A stretch of 64,000 nucleotides of DNA from Modestobacter sp. VKM Ac-2984 (GTDB lineage Bacteria; Actinomycetota; Actinomycetes; Mycobacteriales; Geodermatophilaceae), in the NCBI RefSeq assembly GCF_026967985.1, contig NZ_JAPVBJ010000006.1, positions 124,001 to 188,000 of the forward strand, in the 5' to 3' direction. The notes below the pieces were generated by a model that searched no databases, was not told the origin of the DNA, and was given only the letters and a program-made list of their open reading frames with translations. A program made the translations under genes and the position numbers. Shown one piece after another: positions 1 to 8,570 of the stretch (positions within the stretch are counted from its first letter, which is position 1; each line of letters begins with the position of its first letter).

Positions 1-1
1 G

Positions 2-421
2 GGCCCGAAGAGCGGTCAGGGCTCGTGGGCGTGGGGGGTCAACCCCGCGACCGAGAACGGCGCGGCGGCCGGGGCGCTCCTGGACTGCCTCGCCTCGGAC
101 GAGGCCGTCTCCGGCATGACCGACGCCAACGCCGCACCCCCGGGAACCACCAGCGTGACCGCTGGGAGCGAGCTGTACCAGGAGGGCGGGCCGCTCGAGC
201 TCTTCGCCCGCCAGCTGGAGCTGACCTGCGGTGACGGTGAGCCCACGCCGGACTGCGTCGCGGTGCCCCGGCCGGTCACCCCGGCGTACCCGGTGATCAG
301 CCAGCAGTTCTCCGAGGCGTTCTTCGGCGCCTACGACGGTGGCGATGCCCAGGAGCTGCTGGACTCGGCGGCCGAGCTGATCGACCTGGACTACCAGGAC
401 AACGACAACTACGGGTCCTGA
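2..421 (+). CDS. Sugar ABC transporter solute-binding protein, C-terminal part
   Basis: The reading frame is open from the first bases to a stop at 419-421, so this is the last 139 residues of a gene that begins outside the window. It contains a WAWGVNP segment followed by an alternation of helices and ends in a run of acidic residues (DLDYQDNDNYGS). This is typical of the C-terminal lobe of family-1 extracellular sugar-binding proteins. Two MalF/MalG-type permease genes follow immediately in the same direction, which supports the role: a lipoprotein outside the membrane that delivers a sugar or oligosaccharide to the permease pair. The substrate cannot be read from this fragment. The glycoside hydrolase at 2340 suggests a fructoside or similar glycoside. 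Confidence 0.75.
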   Translation, partial: GPKSGQGSWAWGVNPATENGAAAGALLDCLASDEAVSGMTDANAAPPGTTSVTAGSELYQEGGPLELFARQLELTCGDGEPTPDCVAVPRPVTPAYPVISQQFSEAFFGAYDGGDAQELLDSAAELIDLDYQDNDNYGS

Positions 422-447
422 CGGCAACGACGGGTCCGGGCAGGGCA

Positions 448-487
448 CGGCGCGGAGCGCACGCGGACACGCGCGCGCTCCGCGCCG
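448..487 (+). promoter_or_regulatory. Intercistronic stem-loop between binding protein and permease
   Basis: A perfect 13-bp GC stem (448-460 with 475-487) and a 14-nt loop lie between the binding-protein stop and the first permease. There is no T-run, so it is not a simple intrinsic terminator. In many sugar ABC operons such a hairpin keeps the binding-protein message abundant relative to the permeases, by partial termination or 3'-end protection. That function is inferred from position. Confidence 0.55.
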
Positions 488-515
488 GCTCCGGGCAGGG
501 AGGAGACACCGAGCG

Positions 516-1466
516 ATGAGCACCTCAGGCCCCGCGCCGCTGCTCAGCCCGCGCAAGGCGGCCCGCGGACTGCGCCGCGACACCCTGCCGGCGGTGACGA
601 TGGCCGCACCTGCTGCACTCGGGCTGCTGGCCTTCGTGGTGGTGCCGTTCGGGTTGGCGGTGTGGCTGTCGCTGCACAACGTGCGGCTGGACTCGCCCAC
701 GCCGCCGGGCTGGTTCGGCCTGGAGCAGTACCGGCGCATCCTGTTCGACCCGAACTTCCGAGGCGAGTTCTACCGGGGCCTGCTCAACAACCTCGTCTTC
801 GCCGCCGTCGTGGTGCCGGTGCAGACGGCCCTGGCCCTGGCCCTGGCCGTGCTGCTGAACCGGCCGCTGCGGGGGATGGCGTTCTTCCGCACCTTCTTCT
901 TCATGCCCGTCGTCTTCCCCATGGCGCTGGTCGCGGTGGTCTGGAAGCTCATCTACGCCCGCGACGACCTCGGGATGCTCAACGCGTTCCTGGACACGGC
1001 GTCCTTCGGGCTGCTGGGCCCCTACGACTGGCTCGGCAACGAGAGCACGGCGCTGCTCTCGATCATCATCATGTCCATCTGGCAGGGCGTGGGGCTGCAG
1101 ATGGTGATCATCCTGGCCGGGTTGCAGGGGATCCCTGGAGACCTCTACGAGGCCGCGGCGCTGGACCGGGCCGGACGGTGGCGGCAGTTCGTGCACATCA
1201 CCCTGCCGGGCCTGCGGAACACGCTGATCTTCGTGGTCATGGTGACCACCATCCTGTCCTTCCGCCTGTTCGACCAGGTCTACGTGATGACCCAAGGCGG
1301 TCCACAGGAGGCCACCACCACGGTCATGTACCAGGCGGTGACCACGGCGTTCGACGCGAACAACGTCGGTAGGGCGTCGGCGATCACGGTGCTGTTCTTC
1401 GTCATCGTGCTGGTGGTCACCCTGGTGCAGCGCCGGTTGCTGCGTGAGGAGCGCGAGGTCGCATGA
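516..1466 (+). CDS. Sugar ABC transporter permease, MalF type
   Basis: This 316-residue inner-membrane protein has a basic N-terminus and about six hydrophobic segments. The EAA loop signature lies near residue 211 (EAAALDRAGRWRQF followed by HITLPGL), and this loop contacts the ATPase subunit. It is the first of a permease pair that forms the transmembrane channel of a carbohydrate importer. The start has a good ribosome site (GGGAGGAG) upstream of ATG. The last codons overlap the next permease in an ATGA, so the two are translationally coupled. No ATPase gene is present here; a shared MsiK-type ATPase elsewhere is usual for such actinobacterial operons. Confidence 0.93.
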   Translation: MSTSGPAPLLSPRKAARGLRRDTLPAVTMAAPAALGLLAFVVVPFGLAVWLSLHNVRLDSPTPPGWFGLEQYRRILFDPNFRGEFYRGLLNNLVFAAVVVPVQTALALALAVLLNRPLRGMAFFRTFFFMPVVFPMALVAVVWKLIYARDDLGMLNAFLDTASFGLLGPYDWLGNESTALLSIIIMSIWQGVGLQMVIILAGLQGIPGDLYEAAALDRAGRWRQFVHITLPGLRNTLIFVVMVTTILSFRLFDQVYVMTQGGPQEATTTVMYQAVTTAFDANNVGRASAITVLFFVIVLVVTLVQRRLLREEREVA

Positions 1467-2335
1467 GCGCCACCGTCCACCGTCGCACCCACCGTCGCCG
1501 CGCGCAGGGCCGGGCCGGCCGCGCCGGTGCCTACCTCCTCCTCACCGTCCTCACCGTGGTCTTCGTCGCCCCGATCGCCTACATGGTCATCGGGAGCTTC
1601 AAGCCCGCCGGCGAGGTGATCGACGGGTTGTCCGGGTTCCTCCCGCGGGACCTCTCCCTGGGCAACTACACGGGCATGCTCGACCGGTTCGACAGCCCGG
1701 CGACCGGCCGCTTCAGCGACTTCTACCTCACGTCGCTCATCGTCGCCGGTGTCGTGGTCCTCGGCGGACTGGTCGTCAACTCGATGGCCGCCTACGCCCT
1801 GGCCCGGCTGCGCTGGCGGGGGCGGGACACGGTGCTGATGGTCGTGGTGCTGCTGGTGATCCTGCCCTTCGAGGCGATCGCGGTGCCGTTGTTCTACCTG
1901 CTCAACGACCACCGCAACACGTACTACGTGCAGTTCCTGCCGTTCGTGGCCAGTGCCTTCTCGATCTACCTCTTCTACTCGTTCTTCGCCGGCCTGCCGA
2001 AGGAGATGGAGGAGGCCGCCCGCGTCGACGGCGCCGGTCCGTGGCGGACCTTCTTCCTGATCATCGTGCCGAACTCCAAGCCGGTCTTCGCGACGGTGAC
2101 CATCCTGTCGTTCCTCACCGCGTGGGGGTCGTTCCTGTGGCCGGTGATGATGGTGGACCAGCCGCAGCGCAGGCCGCTGCCGCTGGAGATCGCGGTCTTC
2201 CAGGGTCAGCCGCCCTACGACTGGGGTCAGATCTTCGCCTTCGGAGTCCTCATGGTGCTGCCGGTCCTCCTCGTCTTCCTCCTCTTCCAGCGATGGTTCG
2301 TCCAGAGCGTCGCCTCCTCTGGCCTGAAGGGCTGA
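1463..2335 (+). CDS. Sugar ABC transporter permease, MalG type
   Basis: This 290-residue partner permease has several hydrophobic helices and the EAA loop near residue 183 (EAARVDGAGPWRTFFLI), the hallmark of the MalG side of carbohydrate importers. It starts on an ATG that overlaps the upstream permease stop (ATGA) and ends four bases before the glycoside hydrolase gene. All three are therefore probably on one message. It would work in the cytoplasmic membrane with the upstream permease and the binding protein. Confidence 0.93.
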   Translation: MSATVHRRTHRRRAQGRAGRAGAYLLLTVLTVVFVAPIAYMVIGSFKPAGEVIDGLSGFLPRDLSLGNYTGMLDRFDSPATGRFSDFYLTSLIVAGVVVLGGLVVNSMAAYALARLRWRGRDTVLMVVVLLVILPFEAIAVPLFYLLNDHRNTYYVQFLPFVASAFSIYLFYSFFAGLPKEMEEAARVDGAGPWRTFFLIIVPNSKPVFATVTILSFLTAWGSFLWPVMMVDQPQRRPLPLEIAVFQGQPPYDWGQIFAFGVLMVLPVLLVFLLFQRWFVQSVASSGLKG

Positions 2336-2339
2336 TCCG

Positions 2340-3308
2340 ATGACCCTCGCCCTTGCCGACCGATGGGTCTGGGACTTCTGGTTCGCCCAGGACGGCGACG
2401 ACGTCCACGTCTTCTACCTGCAGGCACCCCGCTCGCTCGGGGATCCGGACCTGCGCCACCACCACGCCACGATCGGGCACGCGGTGTCGCAGGACCTGCG
2501 TTCCTGGGAGGTGCTGCCCACGGCGCTGGAGCCGGGGCAGGCCGGGGCCTTCGACGACCTGGCCACCTGGACCGGCAGCGTGCTGCGCGCCGGGGGCGAG
2601 TGGCACATGTTCTACACGGGGGTGTCCCGGGCCGAGTCCGGGCGCGTGCAGCGCATCGGACGCGCCAGCTCCCCGGACCTGACGTCCTGGACGAAGCACG
2701 GTCAGGTGCTGGAGGCGGACCCGCGCTGGTACGAGAAGCTCGACGACCGGACGCGCGAGGAGGCCTGGCGTGACCCGTGGGTGTGGTGGGACGAGGGAAC
2801 GCAGGAGTTCCACATGTTCGTCACCGCGCGGGCGAACCACGGGCCGCACGACGGCCGGGGCGTCGTCGGCCACGCCTCCGCGCCGGACCTCACGTCCTGG
2901 GTGGTGGGGCCGCCGGTGTCCGAGCCGGGGGAGTTCTACCACCTGGAGGTGCCCCAGTTGGTCCGCATCGGCGGTGCGTGGCGGGTCCTGTTCTGCACCA
3001 CCTCGGGGGAGCACAGCGCACGGCGGCTGGCGCGCGCCGGCGTGGTGGCCGAAGGGGGCACCCACTACCTGACCTCGGCCGACCGGTTCGGCCCCTACGT
3101 CCTCGAGCGCGACGACTTCCTCGTCGGTGACCAGCGGGCGCGTCACTACGCCGGGCGGCTGCTGGAGCACCGCGGGGAGTGGAGCTTCTTCGCCTGGGAG
3201 AACGAGGACGACGACGGACGGTTCGTCGGTCACCTCACCGATCCCATGCCCGTGCACGTCGGTCCGGGTGGGGAGCTGCGGGTGCACGCTTCCCCCGCGC
3301 GCCTCTGA
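2340..3308 (+). CDS. Five-bladed beta-propeller glycoside hydrolase (GH32/68/43 superfamily)
   Basis: This 322-residue protein has no signal peptide, so it is probably cytoplasmic. Motifs fit the beta-fructosidase superfamily. An early Asp sits in WVWDFWFAQDGDD (nucleophile position). A central RDPWVWWDE resembles the RDP motif that holds the transition-state stabiliser. HLEVPQLV supplies a Glu in the place of the acid/base residue. The length is short for GH32, which normally carries an extra C-terminal sandwich domain, so this is a catalytic-domain-only member. Its place directly behind the permeases suggests that it cleaves the imported glycoside. A fructan- or sucrose-like substrate is an inference; GH43 or GH130-like activity remains possible. 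Confidence 0.72.
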   Translation: MTLALADRWVWDFWFAQDGDDVHVFYLQAPRSLGDPDLRHHHATIGHAVSQDLRSWEVLPTALEPGQAGAFDDLATWTGSVLRAGGEWHMFYTGVSRAESGRVQRIGRASSPDLTSWTKHGQVLEADPRWYEKLDDRTREEAWRDPWVWWDEGTQEFHMFVTARANHGPHDGRGVVGHASAPDLTSWVVGPPVSEPGEFYHLEVPQLVRIGGAWRVLFCTTSGEHSARRLARAGVVAEGGTHYLTSADRFGPYVLERDDFLVGDQRARHYAGRLLEHRGEWSFFAWENEDDDGRFVGHLTDPMPVHVGPGGELRVHASPARL

Positions 3309-3364
3309 GACCGGATACTGCCTGCACCGGGATCGCCGGCAGGACCTGGCTGGGTGGGGATCGA

Positions 3365-4414
3365 GTGGCTGCACGACCACGGATCAAGGACGTCGCCGCC
3401 CTGGCGGGCGTGGCGCCCTCCACCGTGTCCGCGGTCCTCAACGACGAGGGCAGCCCACGCGCCAGCGTCGCCACGCGCGAGCGCGTCCACGAGGCCGCGC
3501 GGAGCCTGGGGTACGTGCCGAACGGGATCGCCCGCGGTCTGCGCACCCGGCGGTCCATGACCCTCGCGCTCATCAGCGACGTGATCGCCACGACACCCTA
3601 CGCCGGGCAGCTGATCCAGGGGGCTCAGGACGCGGCCTGGCGGGCCGGGTACCTGCTGGTGCTGGTGAACACCGGCGGCAACACCGAACTGGAGGAGCAC
3701 GCGATCCGCGCCCTGCGCCAGCAGCAGGTCGACGGCGCTCTGTACGCCACGATGTACCACCGGGTCGTCTCCGTCCCGCAGGGTCTCGACGGTCTGCCCG
3801 TCGTCGTCCTGGACGCCCGGCCCGAGACGGACGGCTTCCCGTGTGTGGTCCCGGATGAGGAAGCCGGCGCACGCACCGCGGTGCAGGAGCTCGCTCGGCA
3901 CGGGCATCGCCGCATCGCGTTCGTGCTCGACGAACGGGACGGCCCGGCCGCCCTCGGGCGGCTGCGGGGGTACCGTGCGGAACTCGCTCGGCAGGGGCTC
4001 CCGGACGACCCCGGTCGCGTGGTGCGGGCGGCGTCGGACTCCGCGGGTGGGCGGCGGGCAGCCCTCGAACTGCTCGACCAGGCGCAGCCGCCGACCGCGA
4101 TCTTCGCCTTCAACGACCAGATGGCGGTCGGGGTCTACCACGCTGCGAGCGACCGGGGCCTGCGGATCCCCGAGGACCTGTCGGTCGTCGGGTTCGACGA
4201 CCTCTACGTCATCGGTCGCGAGCTGTCCCCGGGCCTGACGACGGTCGCCCTGCCGCACTACGCCATGGGGGAGGCTGCCACGCAGCTCCTGCTGGCCCAG
4301 GTGGAGGGCGCAGAGCGACCACCGGCTGTCGCCCGCCTGGTGGACTGCCCGTTGATCCGGCGCGGCTCGGTCGGCCCGGCCCGATCGCCCGACGCACCGG
4401 CGGACCGCGGCTGA
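3365..4414 (+). CDS. LacI-family transcriptional regulator
   Basis: The protein has 349 residues from the GTG at 3365, which places the helix-turn-helix at the very N-terminus (IKDVAALAGVAPSTVSAVLN, as in LacI/PurR). Upstream in-frame codons would add an unrelated arginine-rich extension. A GGTGGGGA ribosome site supports this start. The remainder is a periplasmic-binding-protein-like effector domain with the usual DQMAVGVYHAA and SVVGFDD motifs. It probably represses the upstream importer/hydrolase operon until its sugar binds. The operator is not visible because the operon promoter lies outside the window. Confidence 0.92.
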   Translation: MAARPRIKDVAALAGVAPSTVSAVLNDEGSPRASVATRERVHEAARSLGYVPNGIARGLRTRRSMTLALISDVIATTPYAGQLIQGAQDAAWRAGYLLVLVNTGGNTELEEHAIRALRQQQVDGALYATMYHRVVSVPQGLDGLPVVVLDARPETDGFPCVVPDEEAGARTAVQELARHGHRRIAFVLDERDGPAALGRLRGYRAELARQGLPDDPGRVVRAASDSAGGRRAALELLDQAQPPTAIFAFNDQMAVGVYHAASDRGLRIPEDLSVVGFDDLYVIGRELSPGLTTVALPHYAMGEAATQLLLAQVEGAERPPAVARLVDCPLIRRGSVGPARSPDAPADRG

Positions 4415-4430
4415 CTGGCCGCCGGCCAGC

Positions 4431-4458
4431 CCCTGCCGGAGCGATCGCGCCGGCAGGG
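4431..4458. terminator. Hairpin between convergent genes
   Basis: A perfect 9-bp stem (4431-4439 with 4450-4458) with a 10-nt loop lies between the convergent lacI-type gene and the hydrolase gene. A second short hairpin (CTGGCC-GCC-GGCCAG) precedes it. It is a probable bidirectional terminator. There is no strong T-tract, as is common in high-GC genomes. Confidence 0.5.
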
Positions 4459-4541
4459 ATGGTCGAGGGGCTGACCTGGTTCCGGTCCACCCCACCCTGC
4501 GCAGGTGCAGGTGGAGCCCCGGCGACCGGCCGTGGATCTCC

Positions 4542-5492
4542 TCAGCGGTCGAGAGCGGCGCGCATCTCGGCGACCAGCTCGGCCAGCGCCTGCGGCGCGC
4601 TGCGGCACAGGCCGGGGAAGCTCAGGTACCCGTGCGGCATGCCCACGTACTCCGTCGTACGCACCGGGACCCCGGCCGCGCGCAGCTGCTCGGCGTACCG
4701 GAGCCCGTCGTCCCGGATCGGGTCGTGCTCGGCGACCTGGACCAGTGCCGGCGGCAGGCTGCGGTGGTCGGCGGCGTGCAGCGGCGAGGCGTAGGGATCG
4801 GTCGGGTCCTGCCCGCCCAGGTAGTGGTCGCGGAAGGCGTGCACGTCGTCCCGGGTGAGGATCGGGGCGGAGGCGTTCCGCGCGATCGACGGGCTGCCCA
4901 GCGTCAGGTCGGTGGCCGGGTAGAGCAGGCCCTGGAAGCCGATCGCCGGCCCGGAGCGGTCCCGGCTCATCAGGCTGACCACCGCGGCCAGGTTGCCGCC
5001 GGCACTGTCGCCCATCACCGCCACCCGACCCGGGGCGGCGCCCAGCTCGGCCGCCCGCTCGGCCAGGTCGACGAGGGCGGCGTAGCCGTCTTCGGCCGCC
5101 GCCGGCCAGCGGTGCTGCGGGGCCAACCGGTAGTCGACCGAGATCACCACCGCGGGCAGTGCGACGGCCACGTTGCTGCACAACCAGTCAGCCGAGTCCA
5201 GCGAGCCGATCGTCCACCCACCCCCGTGGAAGTTCACCACCAGCGGCAGTGCCCCACGGGTGTGCCCACCGGGCCGGTACACCCGTACCGGGACGTCGCC
5301 GTCCGCCCCGGCCGCAGTGCCGTCCGTCAGCTCGACCCCCGCCGCGACCGGGCCGAACAGCAGGTCGGTCAGCCGGTTGTGGCCGATCCGCTGCTGCTGG
5401 GCCCGGCGCAGCCGGGCGTCGTCCATCCGGGCCACGGAGACGGCGCCGAAGGCCCGCCCCGCCAGCCGCACCCGCAGGTCCAACCGCGCCAT
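4542..5492 (-). CDS. Alpha/beta hydrolase, HSL (GDXG) family esterase
   Basis: This 316-residue enzyme has an oxyanion-hole HGGGW motif and the nucleophile elbow GDSAGGN (catalytic Ser). An Asp-His pair lies near the C-terminus (EHDPIRDD and GMPHGYLSF). These define the hormone-sensitive-lipase-like GDXG group, which hydrolyses short acyl esters. The ATG at 5492 has AGGAG five bases upstream; a GTG two codons earlier is possible but overlaps that site. It lies downstream of the acyl-CoA ligase and may share its transcript, which hints at lipid or aromatic-ester breakdown. The exact substrate is unknown. Confidence 0.9.
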   Translation of the reverse strand: MARLDLRVRLAGRAFGAVSVARMDDARLRRAQQQRIGHNRLTDLLFGPVAAGVELTDGTAAGADGDVPVRVYRPGGHTRGALPLVVNFHGGGWTIGSLDSADWLCSNVAVALPAVVISVDYRLAPQHRWPAAAEDGYAALVDLAERAAELGAAPGRVAVMGDSAGGNLAAVVSLMSRDRSGPAIGFQGLLYPATDLTLGSPSIARNASAPILTRDDVHAFRDHYLGGQDPTDPYASPLHAADHRSLPPALVQVAEHDPIRDDGLRYAEQLRAAGVPVRTTEYVGMPHGYLSFPGLCRSAPQALAELVAEMRAALDR

Positions 5493-5529
5493 CTGCACTC
5501 CTGGGAGGTCCGGTGGGGGGCGGGGCCCG

Positions 5530-7125
5530 TCAGCGGTTCTTGAGGTCCTTGCGGAGGATCTTGCCCGCCATCGACTTGGGCACCTGCTCGATGAACTCGA
5601 CCAAGCGGATCTTCTTGTGCGGGGCGACGTGCTCGGCCATGTAGGCCTTGACGTCGTCCTCGGTGATCTCCGAACCGGGGGCGCGGACGATGAAGGCCTT
5701 GGGCAGCTCCTCGCCGCTCTCCTTGTCCAGGACCCCGATGACCGCGGCGTCGGCGATCTGCGGGTTGTTCAGCAGCACGGCCTCCAGCTCGGCCGGCGCC
5801 ACCTGGTAGCCCTTGTACTTGATCAGCTCCTTCACCCGGTCGACCACGGTGTAGCGGCCCTCGTCGTCGACGATCGCCACGTCACCGGTGTGCAGCCAGC
5901 CCTCGCCGTCCAGCGTCTCGGCGGTGGCCTGCGGGTTGTTCAGGTAGCCCTTCATCACCTGCGGCCCGCGCACCCACAGCTCGCCGCGCTCGCCCGGGCC
6001 GGCGTCCTCACCGGTGGCCGGGTCGATGAGCCGGCACTCGGTGTTGGGCAGCGCGTAGCCCACCGTGCCCTTGGGGGTCTCCCCGGCGCCGGCCGGCTCG
6101 AGCCCGGCCTCGGGGGTGGTGTGCGAGACGGGGGAGAGCTCGGTCATGCCGTAGCCCTGGCCCACCGCGGTGCCCTCGGCGGCGCCCTTGCGGAGCCGGT
6201 CCTGGGCGGCCTGGGCCAGCGACTCGTCCAGCGGGGCCGCGCCGGAGGTGATGCTGCGCAGCGAGGAGAGGTCGAACTGGTCGACCATCGGGTGCTTGGC
6301 CAGCGCGAGCACGATCGGCGGGGCGACGAAGGCCCGGGTGATCTTCTGGTCCTGGATGACCCGGAGGAACTGCTCCAAGTCGAACCGCGGCAGGGTGACG
6401 ACGGCGCCGCCCCACTGCAGGCCCTGGTTCATCAGCACGGTCAGGCCGTAGATGTGGAAGAACGGCAGGACGGCGATGATCCGCTCGGCCCCCTCCTCCA
6501 CGCCGGCCAGCGGACGGGACTGGCTGACGTTGGCCACCAGGTTGCGGTGGGTGAGCATGACGCCCTTGGGCAGCCCGGTGGTACCGCTGGAGTACGGCAG
6601 CGTCACCAGGTCCTCGGCCGGGTCGATGTCCACCTGCACGGCGGGGGCATCGCTGGTGAGCAGGTCGCGCAGCGAGGTGTGGCCCTCGGCGCCGTCCATC
6701 ACGATGACCTCGTCGACCGGCGAGCGCTCGGCGGCGGCCAGCGCCCGGTCCAGGAACGGCGAGACGGTGACCAGCACCTTCGCCCCGGAGTCCTTCAGCT
6801 GGAAGGCGATCTCCTCGGGCGTGTAGAGCGCGTTGACCGGGCTGATGACGCAGCCGGCGGCGGCGATCCCGTGGAAGACCACCGGGTACCAGATGGTGTT
6901 GGGGCTGAAGACGGCGACGACGTCGCCCTTGCGCAGCCCGCGGGCGTGCAGCGCCGCGGCGAGCCGCTCGACGTAGAAGGCGAGCTCACCGTGGGTGATC
7001 GTCTCGCCGGAGAGGCCGTCGATCAGCGCGGGGCGGTCGGCCCGCTCGGCGGCTCCGGCCAGCACGAACTGCGGTACCGACAGCTCGGGGATCTCGACAT
7101 CGGGATAGCGACTGGCGAACGCCAC
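5530..7125 (-). CDS. Acyl-CoA / 4-coumarate-CoA ligase-like AMP-forming enzyme
   Basis: This 531-residue ANL-superfamily ligase activates a carboxylic acid as acyl-AMP and transfers it to CoA. Visible motifs include the P-loop YSSGTTGLPKGV near residue 190, YGMTE, GWLHTGD and the hinge Asp region (VVDRVKELIKYKG). The C-terminal catalytic Lys lies in KSMAGKILRKDL. The pattern is closest to plant-type 4-coumarate-CoA ligases and mycobacterial FadD enzymes. The start is GTG with GAGGAGG five bases upstream. The neighbouring thioesterase and hydrolase suggest a small fatty- or aromatic-acid module. Substrate specificity cannot be read from sequence alone. Confidence 0.92.
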   Translation of the reverse strand: MAFASRYPDVEIPELSVPQFVLAGAAERADRPALIDGLSGETITHGELAFYVERLAAALHARGLRKGDVVAVFSPNTIWYPVVFHGIAAAGCVISPVNALYTPEEIAFQLKDSGAKVLVTVSPFLDRALAAAERSPVDEVIVMDGAEGHTSLRDLLTSDAPAVQVDIDPAEDLVTLPYSSGTTGLPKGVMLTHRNLVANVSQSRPLAGVEEGAERIIAVLPFFHIYGLTVLMNQGLQWGGAVVTLPRFDLEQFLRVIQDQKITRAFVAPPIVLALAKHPMVDQFDLSSLRSITSGAAPLDESLAQAAQDRLRKGAAEGTAVGQGYGMTELSPVSHTTPEAGLEPAGAGETPKGTVGYALPNTECRLIDPATGEDAGPGERGELWVRGPQVMKGYLNNPQATAETLDGEGWLHTGDVAIVDDEGRYTVVDRVKELIKYKGYQVAPAELEAVLLNNPQIADAAVIGVLDKESGEELPKAFIVRAPGSEITEDDVKAYMAEHVAPHKKIRLVEFIEQVPKSMAGKILRKDLKNR

Positions 7126-7217
7126 GGGGTCCTCCTCGACTCAGGTGCGGTGACGCCAGTCTCACATTCGGCGTGTCGCGCGCCACAGCCGGGGCTACCC
7201 GCCGGTAGCTCCGCGGG

Positions 7218-7643
7218 TCAGCGGGGCCAGAGGACGGACTGCGTGCACCGGAAGAGCGCGAGCGTCTTGCCGGTGGCCTCGGCGGTCACCACGGCGTCCC
7301 AGACCTGCGTCGTCCGGCCGGCGTGCACGTTGGTGGCGACCGCGGAGATGCGGCCCTCCCGGGCGGTGCTCAGGTGGTTGCTCTTCAGCTCGATGGTGGT
7401 GAAGCCGCTGGACCCCTCCGGCAGCAGTGCCCGGGTGGGCAGGCCGCAGCTGGTGTCGGCGAGGGTCACCACGGTGCCGGCGTGCAGGTAGCCGTTGGGC
7501 GCCAGCAGCTCGGGCCGGACGTCCAGGTGCGAGGTGAGCCGGCCCGGCTCGTGGGTGTCGACGACGATGCCGAGCAGCCCCGGGAAGGTCCCGGGCAGCA
7601 GGTCGTTGAGCTCGTCGGCGGTGTGGAACCCGGTGGCGGCCAT
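7218..7643 (-). CDS. PaaI-family hotdog thioesterase
   Basis: The protein has 141 residues from ATG 7643; a TTG three codons upstream is an alternative. The sequence shows the hotdog-fold thioesterase pattern: NGYLHAGTVVTLADT carries the Asn/His/Gly active-site loop, and ELKSNHLSTAREG fits the central strand. Such enzymes hydrolyse acyl- or hydroxyphenylacetyl-CoA thioesters and often salvage CoA. It lies 92 bp upstream of the CoA ligase in the same direction, so the two may act on the same acid. It is cytoplasmic with no signal sequence. Confidence 0.87.
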   Translation of the reverse strand: MAATGFHTADELNDLLPGTFPGLLGIVVDTHEPGRLTSHLDVRPELLAPNGYLHAGTVVTLADTSCGLPTRALLPEGSSGFTTIELKSNHLSTAREGRISAVATNVHAGRTTQVWDAVVTAEATGKTLALFRCTQSVLWPR

Positions 7644-7677
7644 GCCCGGCAACCTATCGCCGCGGCTGGGCCGTCCT

Positions 7678-8559
7678 TCAGGCCAGGCCGCGGGTGGTGC
7701 GGGTCGGCGGCCGGTCGCCGCGGACGGAGGCCACCATGTCCAGCGTCTGGCGGGTGGCCGCGACGTCGTGCACCCGGAACACCCGGGCCCCCAGCCAGGC
7801 GCTGATCGCGGTGGCGGCCAGGGTGCCGGTCAGCCGCTGGTCCACCGGCAGGTCGAGGGTCTCCCCGACGAAGTCCTTGTTCGACAGCGCCACCAGCACC
7901 GACCAGCCCGTCGCGACGAGCTCGTCCAGCCGCCGGGTGGCCTCCAGCGAGTGCCGGGTGTTCTTGCCGAAGTCGTGCCCGGGGTCGATGAGCACCCGTT
8001 CGGGGTCCACGCCCGCGGCCACGGCGGCCTCGGCGAGCGCCGTCGTCCGCCGGACGATGTCGGCCACGACGTCGTCGTAGGTGACCCGGTGCGGTCGGGT
8101 GCGGGGCGGGAGGCCGCCGGCGTGGGTGCAGACGATCCCGGCACCGGCCTCGGCGGCGACGTGTGCCAGCTCCGGGTCGACCCCGCCCCAGGCGTCGTTG
8201 ACCACGTCGGCACCGGCGGCCAGCGCCTCCCGGCCGACCTCGGCCCGCCAGGTGTCGATGGAGATGGGCAGCTGCGGGTGCGCCGCCCGGATCGCCGCGA
8301 CCAGGTCCACCGTCCGGCGGATCTCCTCGGCCGGGTCCACCTCCGCGCCCGGGGCCGCCTTCACCCCGCCGACGTCCACCATGTCCGCGCCCTCGGCGAC
8401 CACCTGGTCGACCCGGGCCAGCGCGGCGTCCAGCGCGAAGGTGGCGCCGCCGTCGTAGAACGAGTCCGGGGTGCGGTTGACGATCGCCATGACGACCAGC
8501 CCGCCATCCGGGACGTCGAGGGCACCGATGCGCAGCACCGAGACAGCCAACCACGCCAT
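7678..8559 (-). CDS. folP2: FolP2-type dihydropteroate synthase paralogue
   Basis: This 293-residue TIM barrel belongs to the pterin-binding family. Its motifs follow the FolP2 subgroup rather than authentic DHPS: MAIVNRTPDSFYDGG instead of the usual GVLNVTPDSFSDGG, IDTWRAEV in the second conserved block, and a terminal RPPTRTTRGLA as I recall from mycobacterial FolP2. The mycobacterial FolP2 homologue is known to lack dihydropteroate synthase activity, so the true reaction is uncertain. It starts only 11 bp from the divergent DUF664 gene, leaving almost no promoter space. A later in-frame GTG (for example near V7) could be the real start. Confidence 0.85.
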   Translation of the reverse strand: MAWLAVSVLRIGALDVPDGGLVVMAIVNRTPDSFYDGGATFALDAALARVDQVVAEGADMVDVGGVKAAPGAEVDPAEEIRRTVDLVAAIRAAHPQLPISIDTWRAEVGREALAAGADVVNDAWGGVDPELAHVAAEAGAGIVCTHAGGLPPRTRPHRVTYDDVVADIVRRTTALAEAAVAAGVDPERVLIDPGHDFGKNTRHSLEATRRLDELVATGWSVLVALSNKDFVGETLDLPVDQRLTGTLAATAISAWLGARVFRVHDVAATRQTLDMVASVRGDRPPTRTTRGLA

Positions 8560-8570
8560 GATCTGCGGTC

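Noticed and set aside
5173-7491. 772-codon plus-strand frame antisense to the CoA ligase
   Set aside because: It has low-complexity Gly/Arg/Val/Asp composition typical of a high-GC antisense frame. The opposite strand encodes a full ANL ligase.
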